From Isoetes taiwanensis (taxonomy: Eukaryota; Streptophyta; Lycopodiopsida; Isoetales; Isoetaceae): a DNA stretch of 64,000 bases. The position numbers and the translations under genes were made by a program. The DNA is taken from the NCBI GenBank assembly GCA_021234155.1, contig JAJEKV010000001.1, forward strand, positions 16,437,491-16,501,490, in the 5' to 3' direction. This document shows positions 23,026 to 33,540 of this stretch, one piece after another. Under the pieces are notes generated by a model. That model saw nothing but the letters and a program-made list of their open reading frames with translations. It was not told where the DNA came from and did not search any database. Numbering within the stretch: the stretch's first letter is position 1; every line of letters starts with the position of its first letter.

Positions 23026-26000
23026 GGGTGCCCACCTCAGCTGTAGGGCACTTGCCACGTGCCAATTCAGCCTGCCACTGTTGACCTGTCAGCCACCCAA
23101 GCATGCCAGCATGTCCTGCTTTCGAGATCAAACTCAAAATCGGTCTATTTTTTTATCAGAATTTCCAATTTCTTCAATTCCGAGCTCCCTACTCCAAATT
23201 GAGATCTGAAAATTTGCTACATGGGTCGGCCCATGCTTCCGAATCCATCCATGTAAAAAGCCCCATCAGATCTTCTCTAGTTTTGGACCCATTTCAAAAA
23301 GACAGTTTCTGTGGGGAATAGAAAGTCTTCAATTGCTCCCCCAATTCTCAAAATTGGCTAATAAAACTTCTTCTATAGATTAACATGGCAATTCCGAGCA
23401 TGAATCAATCAAAAGCCCCATCAAATTCAGCCTAATTTGGGCTTAATTAGATCCTCTGTTCTGCTGTTCTTCCCCAAATCCGAGACTGTCATAAACTAGG
23501 CTGAACAATCCCAAATAATATAGCTTTTAGGTTGATCTAGAGCAGCAAATAGACCATCCTAGGGCTTAAACAACAAATTTACCTACTCCAATGAAGCAAA
23601 ATTGATCAAAGAATCAACAAACCAACCGGGATTTACAATCTTGAAGTGCCCATTTTCTGATTTTCTGATATGGGCAGCCCCTAACCTATTTTGAACTCGA
23701 ATTTGGTGCTTCCTTCCTTGAATCCTGGCTGCTTCCTAGCTTTAAATCCTTCCCATGACTCCATTCTTGCCTCCCAACATCCCTGATACTCCCAAAATCC
23801 TTCAAAAGGATCCAATATTGTGGAGTGAAACCGACCTTTAAGTAGAAAGACTTTTAGGATCAAATTTCAGCAAGAAAGGTGAGAAAGCTTGGGGCTATTC
23901 CATGAATCATGCTTCAAGGCTCTCCACATCTATGATTTCAGCTCAAACCTCCTTCCAAACCGGCCTGTTTTCTTGTGATTTCAGCCCCACAAGACCATAA
24001 ACTCCATAAATGAATTCGGATATGCCAAATCCAAAATTTTCTTCTTGAGTAGCTTCCACAAAACGCCCATTCAAATTCCCCCCCCCTCCCCCCTCCCCCC
24101 CGAGATTGGCCAATGGGACTTACAAAAACCTCGTTAGATGGCGAAGAATGGCAAAACCAACCCCTTCTAAGCCAAAATCCGAGCACATATGAGGGGATAA
24201 TCATCTTGGGCACCTCCTTGAAGCTCCATCCCATGTTTTGCATGGCAAATTAGCTCCTCCATCACCCATTTTCACCAAAATCCTGCTGAAAATCTGTTGC
24301 AACAGCCCCTTTCTTGGCCGAAACTTCAAACCTCAATATCTTGAGCAAATCTTCGTCAAATCCATCAAGAGATGGTTCTCTGGATTGATTTGGAGATGGC
24401 GCTTCCAATGGTGGCTGCTGCAGCTCAAGATCATGCTTGGAATGAGCACGGATCGATGAAGAACGGGCTGCAGAAAATACAAAATCAGAGATGAAGGGCA
24501 TGAAGGGCTATGAAGGGCACGCCCTTCAAGCGCCCTTCAAGCGCCCTCCTCCTCCAAGCGCCCTATCACTTAGGGTTCGATGTGGTGGGTAGAGTCATAT
24601 CTATCACTTAGGGTTCGATGTGGTGGGTAGAGTCATACAACAATCCCAGAGAATCCCTAGCATGTGATCCTGAGAGAGAATGAATCAAAGAAGACCGACC
24701 AAAAGCATGCAAACATCAACCCGGAAACCAGAGGGGATTTCCACTCGACCTAAGGAAGGACATCAGGCAAACAGCCTATGCAACACAACAGGACTAGGAA
24801 AACCATATCCATAAAACCATACGCCAGGAAATGAAGAACATCGGACGCAAGCATCCACGCATCATACCAAGCTATGGCAGGCAAAAGAGAGACCAACGGC
24901 CTGGAGAGGGTTACAAGAACATCATGCAAGCACTCGCACATAGAACACCTCATGCCAAACCAAGAAGTCGGAGGGTGCTGAATGGGTATAAAATATAATC
25001 ATCCTCAGAACCACATCGGACCCTAATGGTCCCAAAAGGCTCCCCCAGGGGGGAGCCAATAGCCCAGAGGGGGTGGGACCATCCCCCACTGCTCGACATG
25101 CCAGGAAAGTAGCATCCAGACCTTAGGCAAGGAAGGAGAGGCTACAAGGCTCGGAGAGATTTTGGGGTTCGATGTGGTGGGTGGAGTCATAACCAGAACC
25201 CAAATATAACTAGCATGTGCCCCTGAGTTGACTAACAAATATACATGAAGCATCAGGATAGCGGCACACCTAACTCCGGAAACCAAAGGAAGGCACTCCA
25301 AACAGTCAAGGGAAGGACGTCAGACGCGGGAGCTAATCTACGCAACACACTCGACTGGGGTACCCACAAACCAAGAAATGCAAGCACAAGGACAGAGAGG
25401 AACGTCAGACGCCATACAGCTAATCCACGCAACACACCAAGTGCAAGCATCGACCGGGGGGTGGGAGAGGGAACCGACTCACGGGAAACTCGGGAGAGGG
25501 TTACAAGATATCAGCATATAACACGCACTCACCCCCCAAAAGGATCCATCACAACCCAAGAAATCAAGCCGAACTCGGACTCGACACCAAACCAAGACCA
25601 AACCAAGACTGACTGCTCAGGATGCTAGATGGGCCAAAGATGTAATCATACTCTAACCACATCGGACCCCAATGGTCCCAAACTTTCCCCCCGAACCGGG
25701 AGGTCAAAGGAAGTGGGACCTTCTCCCTTTGATTGCCAAGCCGCCAAACTATGGTCCAAAGGCGCCAATATACCCTTCCTCTCGAAGAGGGGAAGGGCGA
25801 ACATGTTAAGGTGACGGATGTCACCAAGCTAAAGACCTAAGGAACGCCACTTTGCCCCTCCTCCCTTAAGGAGAAGGGGCTAGAAATGTACCCCCCTTTT
25901 TTTTTTCCTTGCCCCCCTTAACCCCGATGCATGAAAGCCCTTGCCCTCTAATGCCATGCACGACACATGTACGGAAAATGAAAAGGACACAAGGCACAAG

Positions 26001-26075
26001 AGGAAGGTGCGGGGCTTCGTACCTCCAGCACCCCACCATATATTTTTCATTTTTTGTGGACTGAATAGACATTTT
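23026..26075. repeat. Dispersed repeat R1, copy b
   Basis: This is the longest R1 copy. Its left part (CACTTGCCACGTG..., two blocks with AAAGCCCCATCA, 23250-23450) matches 33540-34100 and 41119-41570. The middle (23936-24620) matches copy a and 41980-42360. The right part contains tandem modules starting with GGGTTCGATGTGGTGGGT near 24583, 24611 and 25165. No protein family is recognisable. The right end merges with poly(T) before the Penelope-like element. Confidence 0.65.
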
Positions 26076-27676
26076 TTTTTTTTTGTGATCTGAATAGACA
26101 TTTTCTTTAAACTTGATATGGCAAATAAATGGTAAAAGAACTACCCGTAGATGATTCTAAACATGCGTACCAGGAGTGACTGGTAATACATCTAAAAATA
26201 TGGTCCAGTCTACACCATACAAAAAAAATAATAGGCACAAGCTCAATTACGTCTTATCTCTAGGATTTAATGGTGATTAGAAGGGAAAGTGCCCCCCTAA
26301 GTGACGAGAAATGAATTTACTAGGATTGGATTAGACGGCCGACGAAATTTATGACGAAGATTTAAGGTTCTGACCTAAACAGTATGGCAGACCCTCGAGC
26401 TGATAAAGGACTTTGCAGGTCACATAGGACCAAAAATATCTTCTAAGATTATGGCGGGTAACTGAATCATGGGTTTTAATTCAGATGGCTGGACTGATAG
26501 CCATAGTTCTGAGGATGAGTTTAGATGTAGAGACGGAGAGGGAGCTTCTGTGGTGCAAAAATTCTGAAAAACTTGAGCAACTAAGTATGAATAGGAGAGG
26601 AGGCGGTCGGAGCTTTGACTCCAAAAGAAGTTTCGATGATAGCAGAGGTGGATACAATGCTAAAAGAGGCGGAGGTTTTCACCGAAACCCAGGTGGTTAC
26701 TTCAGGAACAACAATAACGAGCAATATGTTCCCGAGACACAACCAAATGAGGATGATATTGATTCCGAAAACGAAGATCTACAGGTAAAAACGAAGATCT
26801 ACTGGTAAAATGAATTACCAAGAAAATGCATAAAGGAGCAGTCTATAAGCTGGACGGATTTGCTATCATATATTTGTTCTAATCTATACGTTGATTATTT
26901 TACTATCATACATCGGAATTATTTTGACTGTACATTTTTAGTAGATAGTCTGATATCAAGAGCAAAGGGTACATTAGGTGAAGGGCGAAGAGCCAAGAAT
27001 CACCTAATGTACCTTTTGGCCCTTGGGTCGTTACCGAGTCTATCGCTAACGTTCTCATGATTGGCTGCAGGTACGTGGTGATTCTTCTCCTAATGTATCA
27101 TCTTTGCTGTTATGGTGTTCTACTGGTCGAAACGGATGTACTGGTCTATATTTACTACACTGTGTAGTAGCGGATTTAGCAGTAATAAAAAATTCATAGT
27201 TTGGGCAAACTTGTGAACAGCCCAATGACAAAAGTATAAGGTTGACGGGTAAGATTAATTTTACTCCTTGTTAAACATTGAACACGTTGAAATAACAATC
27301 AAATGTGGAGCATTTTTTATAAGTAAAGTTCACACATAATACAGGTACGTTTTGCTGTGCATTTTAGGATGTTTTAATGGCAAACACGTTAAACCTTATT
27401 TTATAAGAATAACGTGCATTATGGAATGACTGTCCTAATGATCTGAACATCCCATGGAGTGGAAAAAGTTTTTGTTTTCAAAAAAATGATGATTGAGTCG
27501 GTAGATTCAAAAAAGAGTGTCAATAGTTTCTGAACTTGTTATCCATAGATTGTTGTACCAGACTCAAATCTATCTAGATCTTTGGATGGAATGATAAAAC
27601 TATGGAGGGATTGACCAAAGTAGTATGATGTGCTAGTAGGATTGTTGTCCAGACTAGTTATGTCCGGGTTTTTTTT
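26076..27676 (+). repeat. Left direct repeat (pLTR-like) of the Penelope-like element
   Basis: 1601 bp matching 31913-33510. Differences include loss of 5 bp near 26512 (breaking the RGG exon frame), an extra 20-odd bp near 26985 that creates a perfect GTACATTAGGTG/CACCTAATGTAC hairpin, and loss of TATCTCCAG near 27350. Confidence 0.9.
26466..26804 (+). pseudogene. RGG-box first exon, left copy (5-bp deletion)
   Basis: Equivalent to the intact 32306-32650 frame but frameshifted by a 5-bp deletion about 45 nt after the ATG. From about 26530 it regains the ETERELLWCKNSEKLEQ frame and encodes RRGGGRSFDSKRSF, RGGYNAKRGGGF and an acidic tail. A GT at 26805 (CTACTG/GTAAAATG) is a plausible splice donor. 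Joining 26804 to 27734 (AATAACAG/GAATGG) preserves phase and reads into the 502-codon frame through Trp-Asn-Gly. The exon is therefore probably exon 1 of ORF1. A downstream Met (about 26587) could still start the protein. Confidence 0.6.
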
Positions 27677-27733
27677 AGACACTTCATTTCTCTAGTTTAA
27701 CTGGAGTTGCATCGTATCTATTGGCAATAACAG

Positions 27734-29252
27734 GAATGGACTATTGAATGGTATGTTACACTCACAAAATGGTATAACTCAGGAGGAGGCACAAGCGGAC
27801 AATATTGAGTTTGTACCTCCAGTATGGAATAGAGACCTTGGACCGATTGGCTATGCTACAAGCAGGATTACATGTCCAAGCTATGCCGTACAGACGGTAT
27901 TATGTTGCATCAAAAACCACCAGGTACACATACAGTTACTCGAAAAGGAGGCGGCCAGGAAGCCGGAGGAATTATCTGCTATTTCACATTTAGGTTTTAA
28001 TGAATGGTTGGAGTTAGTTCCCAGGCTTAATAGGCTTGGTGAGGATGGGGACGAGATCAGCAAGCTCATTGAGGATATATATGATAGCCTACCTACTAAA
28101 GTATATCACTGCACTATGGAAGAGGATAAGACCAAAAATCAATTCTTCAAAGGGGTGCTAGCTTTGGAAAAAGCCAATAAGATTAAAAAATCCAGCCTTA
28201 GTGATGTGATTATTCAAAAAACAGACACTTGTACTGATCAGGATGATGAAGATGACCCCTTTGGGGAATCGCTCCTGTCCGAACAAGATAAAATTGACAT
28301 CGGTAAAAAAGGAGCCAGCAGTGGTAATGGGGAGGATGATAAAGACTTCAGCTTCACTTTACACAACTGTCACCTTTTTCCCATTATTTCAGAAAGACTT
28401 GTTGAAAGCCACGCCATATTCTGTAATCAAGGGATCTGGAGAACAAAGAACTTTGGAGCCTTAGCCCCCATTAGCCGGGCCTCATGGATCATGCTCGGGG
28501 GGATTACACCCGAACAAGAAAAAATGGCTAAAATAGCAGCAAAAAAGATGGAAAAGATAGTGTACAAGGAAAAGTTTAAACTGAGAATTGATCATCGGTT
28601 CTTTGATAAGAAATGTAACAAGGATACGTCCATATATGTAAGGCAAAAAGGACATATGGCATATTCTACAATTACAAGGGATCCCTTCTACATCAAAAGA
28701 GTTTGGCGAAGCATGTGCCCATATTTCAAGTGCGTATGTGAACCCAGGGTGAAGGGTAATGCTTGTAAGGACAACATGACTTGGATTGACCATGCTATCT
28801 GGTACATGTTTAATAACCTAGACCACATTTTCCCTGATATGTCAGTTGTGGCGCAAATGGTCTCAATGAGGAAGTTTATGAAGACTACTCTAAGGGACAG
28901 CATAATCGCATACATTTCGTATTTGGAAGTAAGAAATACACTTATTACCATGACAATGATGCTGGCCACAGATCCATGGGCAGACCTAAAAATTGGCTTC
29001 CCTGTGTGTAAAATGGCAACTATATGCGAGAAAAGCATAAAACCAAAATCATTCATGAAAGATATGGAGGCTGGTTCCAGTAATGTAGCGGAAAGAAAGT
29101 CAAAACAGTTTAAACCCAGAACACCGTCGTATGGTACAGTTGCAGGTTATGCTCCACCGCGTATCACGGTGTTACCTGGACAAAGTGGCTCTAGTATGGC
29201 TGATAACTCCAACATTGAGCAGATTGGTACTCCAAGTGCCATGGGTGGCTGA
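27734..29252 (+). CDS. Penelope-like element ORF1 (main exon), unknown family
   Basis: About 502 codons open to TGA at 29250-29252; the first ATG in frame is 27753. No recognised domain. Visible features are an acidic linker (DQDDEDDPFGE, around residue 165), a WRTKNFGALAPISRASW block, a lysine-rich EKMAKIAAKKMEKIVYKEKF helix, a Cys-rich MCPYFKCVCEPRVKGNAC segment that could bind metal, and a basic, Ser/Pro-rich tail. It lies directly upstream of the RT, so a nucleic-acid-binding or gag-like role is a guess. Probably spliced to the RGG exon. The open frame over 1.5 kb implies recent selection or youth. Confidence 0.7.
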
Positions 29253-29620
29253 GTCTCAAAGCAAAGACAAGAGTCAAATGTCAGAGATGGGGATGGTGTC
29301 GTCCAACAGCTTAAATATGACAAATAGATATTGGTACTGTCAATTACAATAACTTTTTCCTTAAGAAATCTTATCACTCTTTAATGACATTTTGTATAAT
29401 GACTTGAGTCGTTGTATGAATCATACGATAGAATATTTTGAATGGTCTTTCTAAGTTATGAAAGTACCTATTGACAAGTGAAGCTGACATGCCATTGTCC
29501 ATGTCATGCTATTACATACTGCTACTCCAGTTTTGAAATTTAAAAAAAAAGGAGTATAGACATGTACAAGTTGACCATGACACCAATCAGATATTACGAT
29601 ATTTATATCTAAATAAGGTA
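29253..29620. other. ORF1-ORF2 spacer
   Basis: AT-rich, no ORF. A splice-acceptor-like TATATACAG ends at 29638, in phase with ORF2, so the mRNA for ORF2 may begin translation or join there rather than at the ATG at 29621. Confidence 0.5.
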
Positions 29621-31705
29621 ATGTTTGTTTATATACAGATTGCTAGGGTAATTACCAAGGATTGCCAAGGCAGGTTTCATCTGCTGGAGAATAAACAAAA
29701 GAGCAAACGAAAAGTAGTACATTGTTTCTTTCTGTCCAAAGTAATGGACAAAATATGCATTCCAAAAATAATACACAGACATATGACTAAATGCCTAGGG
29801 GAAATAGGTGAGCAGATTATGAATCTGACCATGTTCTCATGGAGATACACTGAAAGTTTGAAAGAAATATGCTACAAACCATATTATATTTTTGCACAAG
29901 ATGTGGAGGCAATATGCCCATGCAGTAACCCAAGTCTAAAAGAGTTTATAGATCCCAAGATTGGGCACATCAGAACTACGGATCTCAAAATTGTTAAATG
30001 CAAAAGTCTTAGAAACCTTTTTAGTAAAGGACTTGGGCATATACCAGACAAACCATTAATATGGAGAGACCTAAAAGCAGAACTGAGAAAGGTATGCAAC
30101 TCTATCTTTGAGTGGCACAAATACCAGTTCTCTGATATAAGTGAAAGTGACAAGATTGAAGTGATTAATGGGATACTTGAGCAAGCGGGCTCTGAAATAA
30201 AAGATGCATGTGACACAAGTATGGCTATAAGATTCCCACTAAATGACCCCGTTGTCATAAAGAATATCGAATGGCTGACAAAGAACCTTTACATATCCGG
30301 GGTTAATAAGGCATCCAATAACCCATCCTTTATATGCCCATATCACATAAAAGACATGGCCTTTAAAAGGCTTGGCAGTGAGGATTTTATGCCTTTGGGT
30401 AGTGAAAAGGAGAACCTATTAAAGGACCTCAATAAGGTAATAGAAGAGTATATTAAAGGCATTCCGGAAGAGCCCGGTAAATTACCATATCTGTTAGGCT
30501 TATTCAAGGCCCACAAATCTGAATATAGATGGATTACTAATGCCCATGGCACTGTGTATACAGAATTGGCAGAGATCATCACAGTTGTACTTAATGAGAT
30601 ACTGAACTTATGGCCCGAAATATCAAAAGATATATGTGCTAATATCAGCACTTTTGTGGGTAGTAAATTAAATGTCAACTGGATTGTTAATTCAATATAT
30701 GATGTGACAGTCAACTTATCCACAAGGATTGAGGAGGTGTTTGTAGCAGACATCACTAAATGTTATGAGAGCATATCCTTGCTTGGGGACCATGGTATCT
30801 GCAGTACCAGTGAAATGGTAATCAATGCTGCCTGGAACTATATGAAGAACAAAAATAAGAATTATGAGCTATGGATAAAACATTCCAGCGGAGGTAAGGT
30901 GACAACTAAATGGTTTAAAACAGCCCCAAAGGGAAAATGCTGGTCTATGATGAGCAAGAAAAGGTTTACTATGATAAATAACTGGCTGTTAGAAAATTGC
31001 TATGTCCAAATGGGGAAAGGGATATGGCAGCAAATCATGGGTATACCAATGGGATTTGCATGCAGTCCTAATTGGTGCAATATATACCTTGCATGGTTTG
31101 AATTGGAATTCATCAGAAACTTAGCAAGGCAAGGAAGTTTTGATGAGATTAAGAAATTTAAGCATGTGTTCCGTTATATGGACGATCTCCTCGCCATCAA
31201 TTGTCCTAACATTAAGAGATTCCTTAGTAAGGATGGGCTGGAGAACGGGCAACGAGTACAAATATATGACCTTAACATTTTGGACATTAAGGAAGAAACT
31301 GGATACACGGAATTTGCTCCAGGAATACAATTTGGTAACCAAGCAAACTTCCTTAATATGACAATACGGGTTTATGACAGAGCATTAGGCTTATTTCAAA
31401 CAGTAAAATATGATAAAAAGATGGCATTACCTTTTGACTCTATTAGATTTGTACATGCACATAGCTGCAGGCCATACTTCCAGGCTAGGAATGTGGTCAT
31501 ATCACAGATTATGCCATGTCTATATGTAAACACTAACCCAAGTAAAGCTGCAAAGGATATTATGGACCTAATTCAACAGTTTGTGTCCAATGGATTTGAT
31601 GAAGGAGGGATGAAGAGAAGAATTATTAAATATATCAAAGCCAGCGATTTCCCTGGGATTAAATTTGACGTCAATACCGTAATGCAAATGATCAAGGAAT
31701 ACTAG
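29621..31705 (+). CDS. Penelope-like reverse transcriptase, endonuclease-less
   Basis: 694 codons. The N-terminal region has a CPC motif and HIRTTDLKIVKCKSLRNLFSKG, resembling the CxC and following segment of Penelope-like proteins. The fingers region reads LPYLLGLFKAHKSEYRWI. RT motifs: VADITKCYESI (A), MGIPMGFACSPNWCNIYL (B) and FRYMDDLLAI (C, catalytic Asp pair present), then a thumb with FVHAHSCRPYFQARNVVISQ. The protein ends soon after the thumb, with no GIY-YIG domain. In the family, the RT primes on DNA 3' ends; endonuclease-less members are known to use telomere ends. All catalytic motifs look intact. I cannot place it in a named clade without a tree. Confidence 0.85.
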   Translation: MFVYIQIARVITKDCQGRFHLLENKQKSKRKVVHCFFLSKVMDKICIPKIIHRHMTKCLGEIGEQIMNLTMFSWRYTESLKEICYKPYYIFAQDVEAICPCSNPSLKEFIDPKIGHIRTTDLKIVKCKSLRNLFSKGLGHIPDKPLIWRDLKAELRKVCNSIFEWHKYQFSDISESDKIEVINGILEQAGSEIKDACDTSMAIRFPLNDPVVIKNIEWLTKNLYISGVNKASNNPSFICPYHIKDMAFKRLGSEDFMPLGSEKENLLKDLNKVIEEYIKGIPEEPGKLPYLLGLFKAHKSEYRWITNAHGTVYTELAEIITVVLNEILNLWPEISKDICANISTFVGSKLNVNWIVNSIYDVTVNLSTRIEEVFVADITKCYESISLLGDHGICSTSEMVINAAWNYMKNKNKNYELWIKHSSGGKVTTKWFKTAPKGKCWSMMSKKRFTMINNWLLENCYVQMGKGIWQQIMGIPMGFACSPNWCNIYLAWFELEFIRNLARQGSFDEIKKFKHVFRYMDDLLAINCPNIKRFLSKDGLENGQRVQIYDLNILDIKEETGYTEFAPGIQFGNQANFLNMTIRVYDRALGLFQTVKYDKKMALPFDSIRFVHAHSCRPYFQARNVVISQIMPCLYVNTNPSKAAKDIMDLIQQFVSNGFDEGGMKRRIIKYIKASDFPGIKFDVNTVMQMIKEY

Positions 31706-31787
31706 AAGGTACGCCTAAAATGGTACTTAATATTTGAAAAGGATTTAGTGTTATAATAATACATGAAGCTGTATGGAGCAAACTATA

Positions 31788-31895
31788 GGGTTGTAAAAGA
31801 CCCCTACTGTAACAAGTAGGGGTCTGCTCACCCTATTAGTTACAGTATTAAATGATCTCATTCTATTTGAGTAAAAACAGGGGTCCTTTATAACC
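31788..31895 (+). ncRNA. Structured RNA element after the RT ORF
   Basis: An outer stem pairs 31789-31805 with 31879-31895 (15 of 17 pairs). An inner perfect 10-bp hairpin pairs 31799-31808 with 31815-31824 over a GTAACA loop. The loop region 31805-31813 (TACTGTAAC) is also perfectly complementary to 31839-31847 (GTTACAGTA), allowing a pseudoknot or an alternative fold. It sits just before the right direct repeat, where an RT-recognition or processing signal would be expected. Confidence 0.55.
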
Positions 31896-31912
31896 TTACG
31901 GCAGGAGGTAGG

Positions 31913-33500
31913 GTTTTTTTTGTGATCTGAATAGACATTTTCTTTAAACTTGATATGGCAAATAAATGGTAAAAGAACTACCCATAGATGATTCTAAACA
32001 TGCGTACCAGGAGTGACTGGTAATACATCTAAAAATATGGTCCAGTCTACACCATACAAAAAAAATAATAGGCACAAGCTCAATTACGTCTTATCTCTAG
32101 GATTTAATGGTGATTAGAAGGGAAAGTGCCCCCCTAAGTGACGAGAAATGAATTTACTAGGATTGGATTAGACAGCCGACGAAATTTATGACGAAGATTT
32201 AAGGTTCTGACCTAAACAGTATGGCAGACCCTCGAGCTGATAAAGGACTTTGCAGGTCACATAGGACCAAAAATATCTTCTAAGATTATGGCGGGTAACT
32301 GAATCATGGGTTTTAATTCAGATGGCTGGACTAATAGCCATAGTTCTGAGGATGAGTTTACACCAGATGTAGAGACGGAGAGGGAGCTTCTGTGGTGCAA
32401 AAATTCTGAAAAACTTGAGCAACTAAGTATGAATAGGAGAGGAGGCGGTCGGAGCTTTGACTCCAAAAGAAGTTTCGATGATAGCAGAGGTGGATACAAT
32501 GCTAAAAGAGGCGGAGGTTTTAACCGAAACCCAGGTGGTTACTTCAGGAACAACAATAACGAGCAATATGTTCTCGAGACACAACCAAATGAGGATGATA
32601 TTGATTCCGAAAACGAAGATCTACAGGTAAAAACGAAGATCTACTGGTAAAATGAATTACCAAGAAAATGCATAAAGGAGCAGTCTATAAGCTGGACGGA
32701 TTTGCTATCATATATTTGTTCTAATCTATACGTTGATTATTTTACTATCATACGTCGGAATTATTTTGACTGTACATTTTTAGTAGATAGTCTGATATCA
32801 AGAGCAAAGGGTACATTAGGTGAAGGTAATGTACCTTTTGGCCCTTGGGTCGTTACCGAGTCTATCGCTAACGTTCTCATGATTGGCTGCAGGTACGTGG
32901 TGATTCTTCTCCTAATGTATCATCTTTGCTGTTATGGTGTTCTACTGGTCGAAACGGATGTACTGGTCTATATTTACTACACTGTGTAGTAGCGGATTTA
33001 GCAGTAATAAAAAATTCATAGTTTGGGCAAACTTGTGAACAGCCCAATGACAAAAGTATAAGGTTGACGGGTAAGATTAATTTTACTCCTTGTTAAACAT
33101 TGAACACGTTGAAATAACAATCAAATGTGGAGCATTTTTTATAAGTAAAGTTCACACATAATACAGGTACGTTTATCTCCAGTTTTGCTGTGCATTTTAG
33201 GATGTTTTAATGGCAAACACGTTAAACCTTATTTTATAAGAATAACGTGCATTATGGAATGAATGTCCTAATGATTTGAACATCCCATGGAGTGGAAAAA
33301 GTTTTTGTTTTAAAAAAAAATGATGATTGAGTCGGTAGATTCAAAAAAGAGTGTCAATAGTTTCTGAATCTGTTATGCATAGATTGTTGTACCAGACTCG
33401 GATCTATCTAGATCTTTGGATGGAATGATAAAACTATGGAGGGATTGACCAAAGTAGTATGATGTGCTAGTAGGATTGTTGTCCAGACTAGTTATGTCCG

Positions 33501-33510
<10 letters not shown>
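31913..33510 (+). repeat. Right direct repeat (pLTR-like) of the Penelope-like element
   Basis: 1598 bp copy of 26076-27676 carrying the intact RGG exon, followed by poly(T) to 33538. Confidence 0.9.
32306..32650 (+). CDS. RGG-box protein exon, intact right copy, 114 aa
   Basis: Starts MGFNSDGWTNSHSSEDEF and continues through an acidic/charged part, RRGGGRSFDSKRSFDDSRGG, RGGGFNRNPGGYFRNNNNEQ and an acidic tail ending VKTKIYW. Gly/Arg/Asn-rich composition with RGG repeats is typical of RNA-binding, low-complexity regions. In this right copy nothing lies downstream to splice to, so it is either a short independent protein or a passenger copy of ORF1 exon 1. Donor GT at the final Trp codon is conserved with the left copy. 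Confidence 0.6.
   Translation: MGFNSDGWTNSHSSEDEFTPDVETERELLWCKNSEKLEQLSMNRRGGGRSFDSKRSFDDSRGGYNAKRGGGFNRNPGGYFRNNNNEQYVLETQPNEDDIDSENEDLQVKTKIYW

Positions 33511-33538
<28 letters not shown>

Positions 33539-33540
<2 letters not shown>

Larger units (their letters stand above)
26076..33510 (+). mobile_element. Penelope-like retroelement with 1.6-kb direct repeats
   Basis: Two nearly identical direct repeats (26076-27676 and 31913-33510) flank two long plus-strand ORFs. The second encodes an RT with Penelope-type features. There is no RNase H, integrase or recognisable GIY-YIG endonuclease. LTR-like direct repeats (pLTRs), retention of introns and endonuclease-deficient forms are established for Penelope-like elements. 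A poly(T) run of about 36 follows at 33503-33538. I found no target duplication. The repeats differ by a few small indels, so the element is fairly young. Confidence 0.75.

Noticed and set aside
26076-33510. Hammerhead ribozyme in the direct repeats
   Set aside because: Such ribozymes are known in Penelope-like pLTRs, so I scanned for CTGANGA followed by GAAA. The CTGAGGA near 32345 lacks a GAAA partner and lies in coding sequence, and CTGATAAAG near 32237 does not fit.
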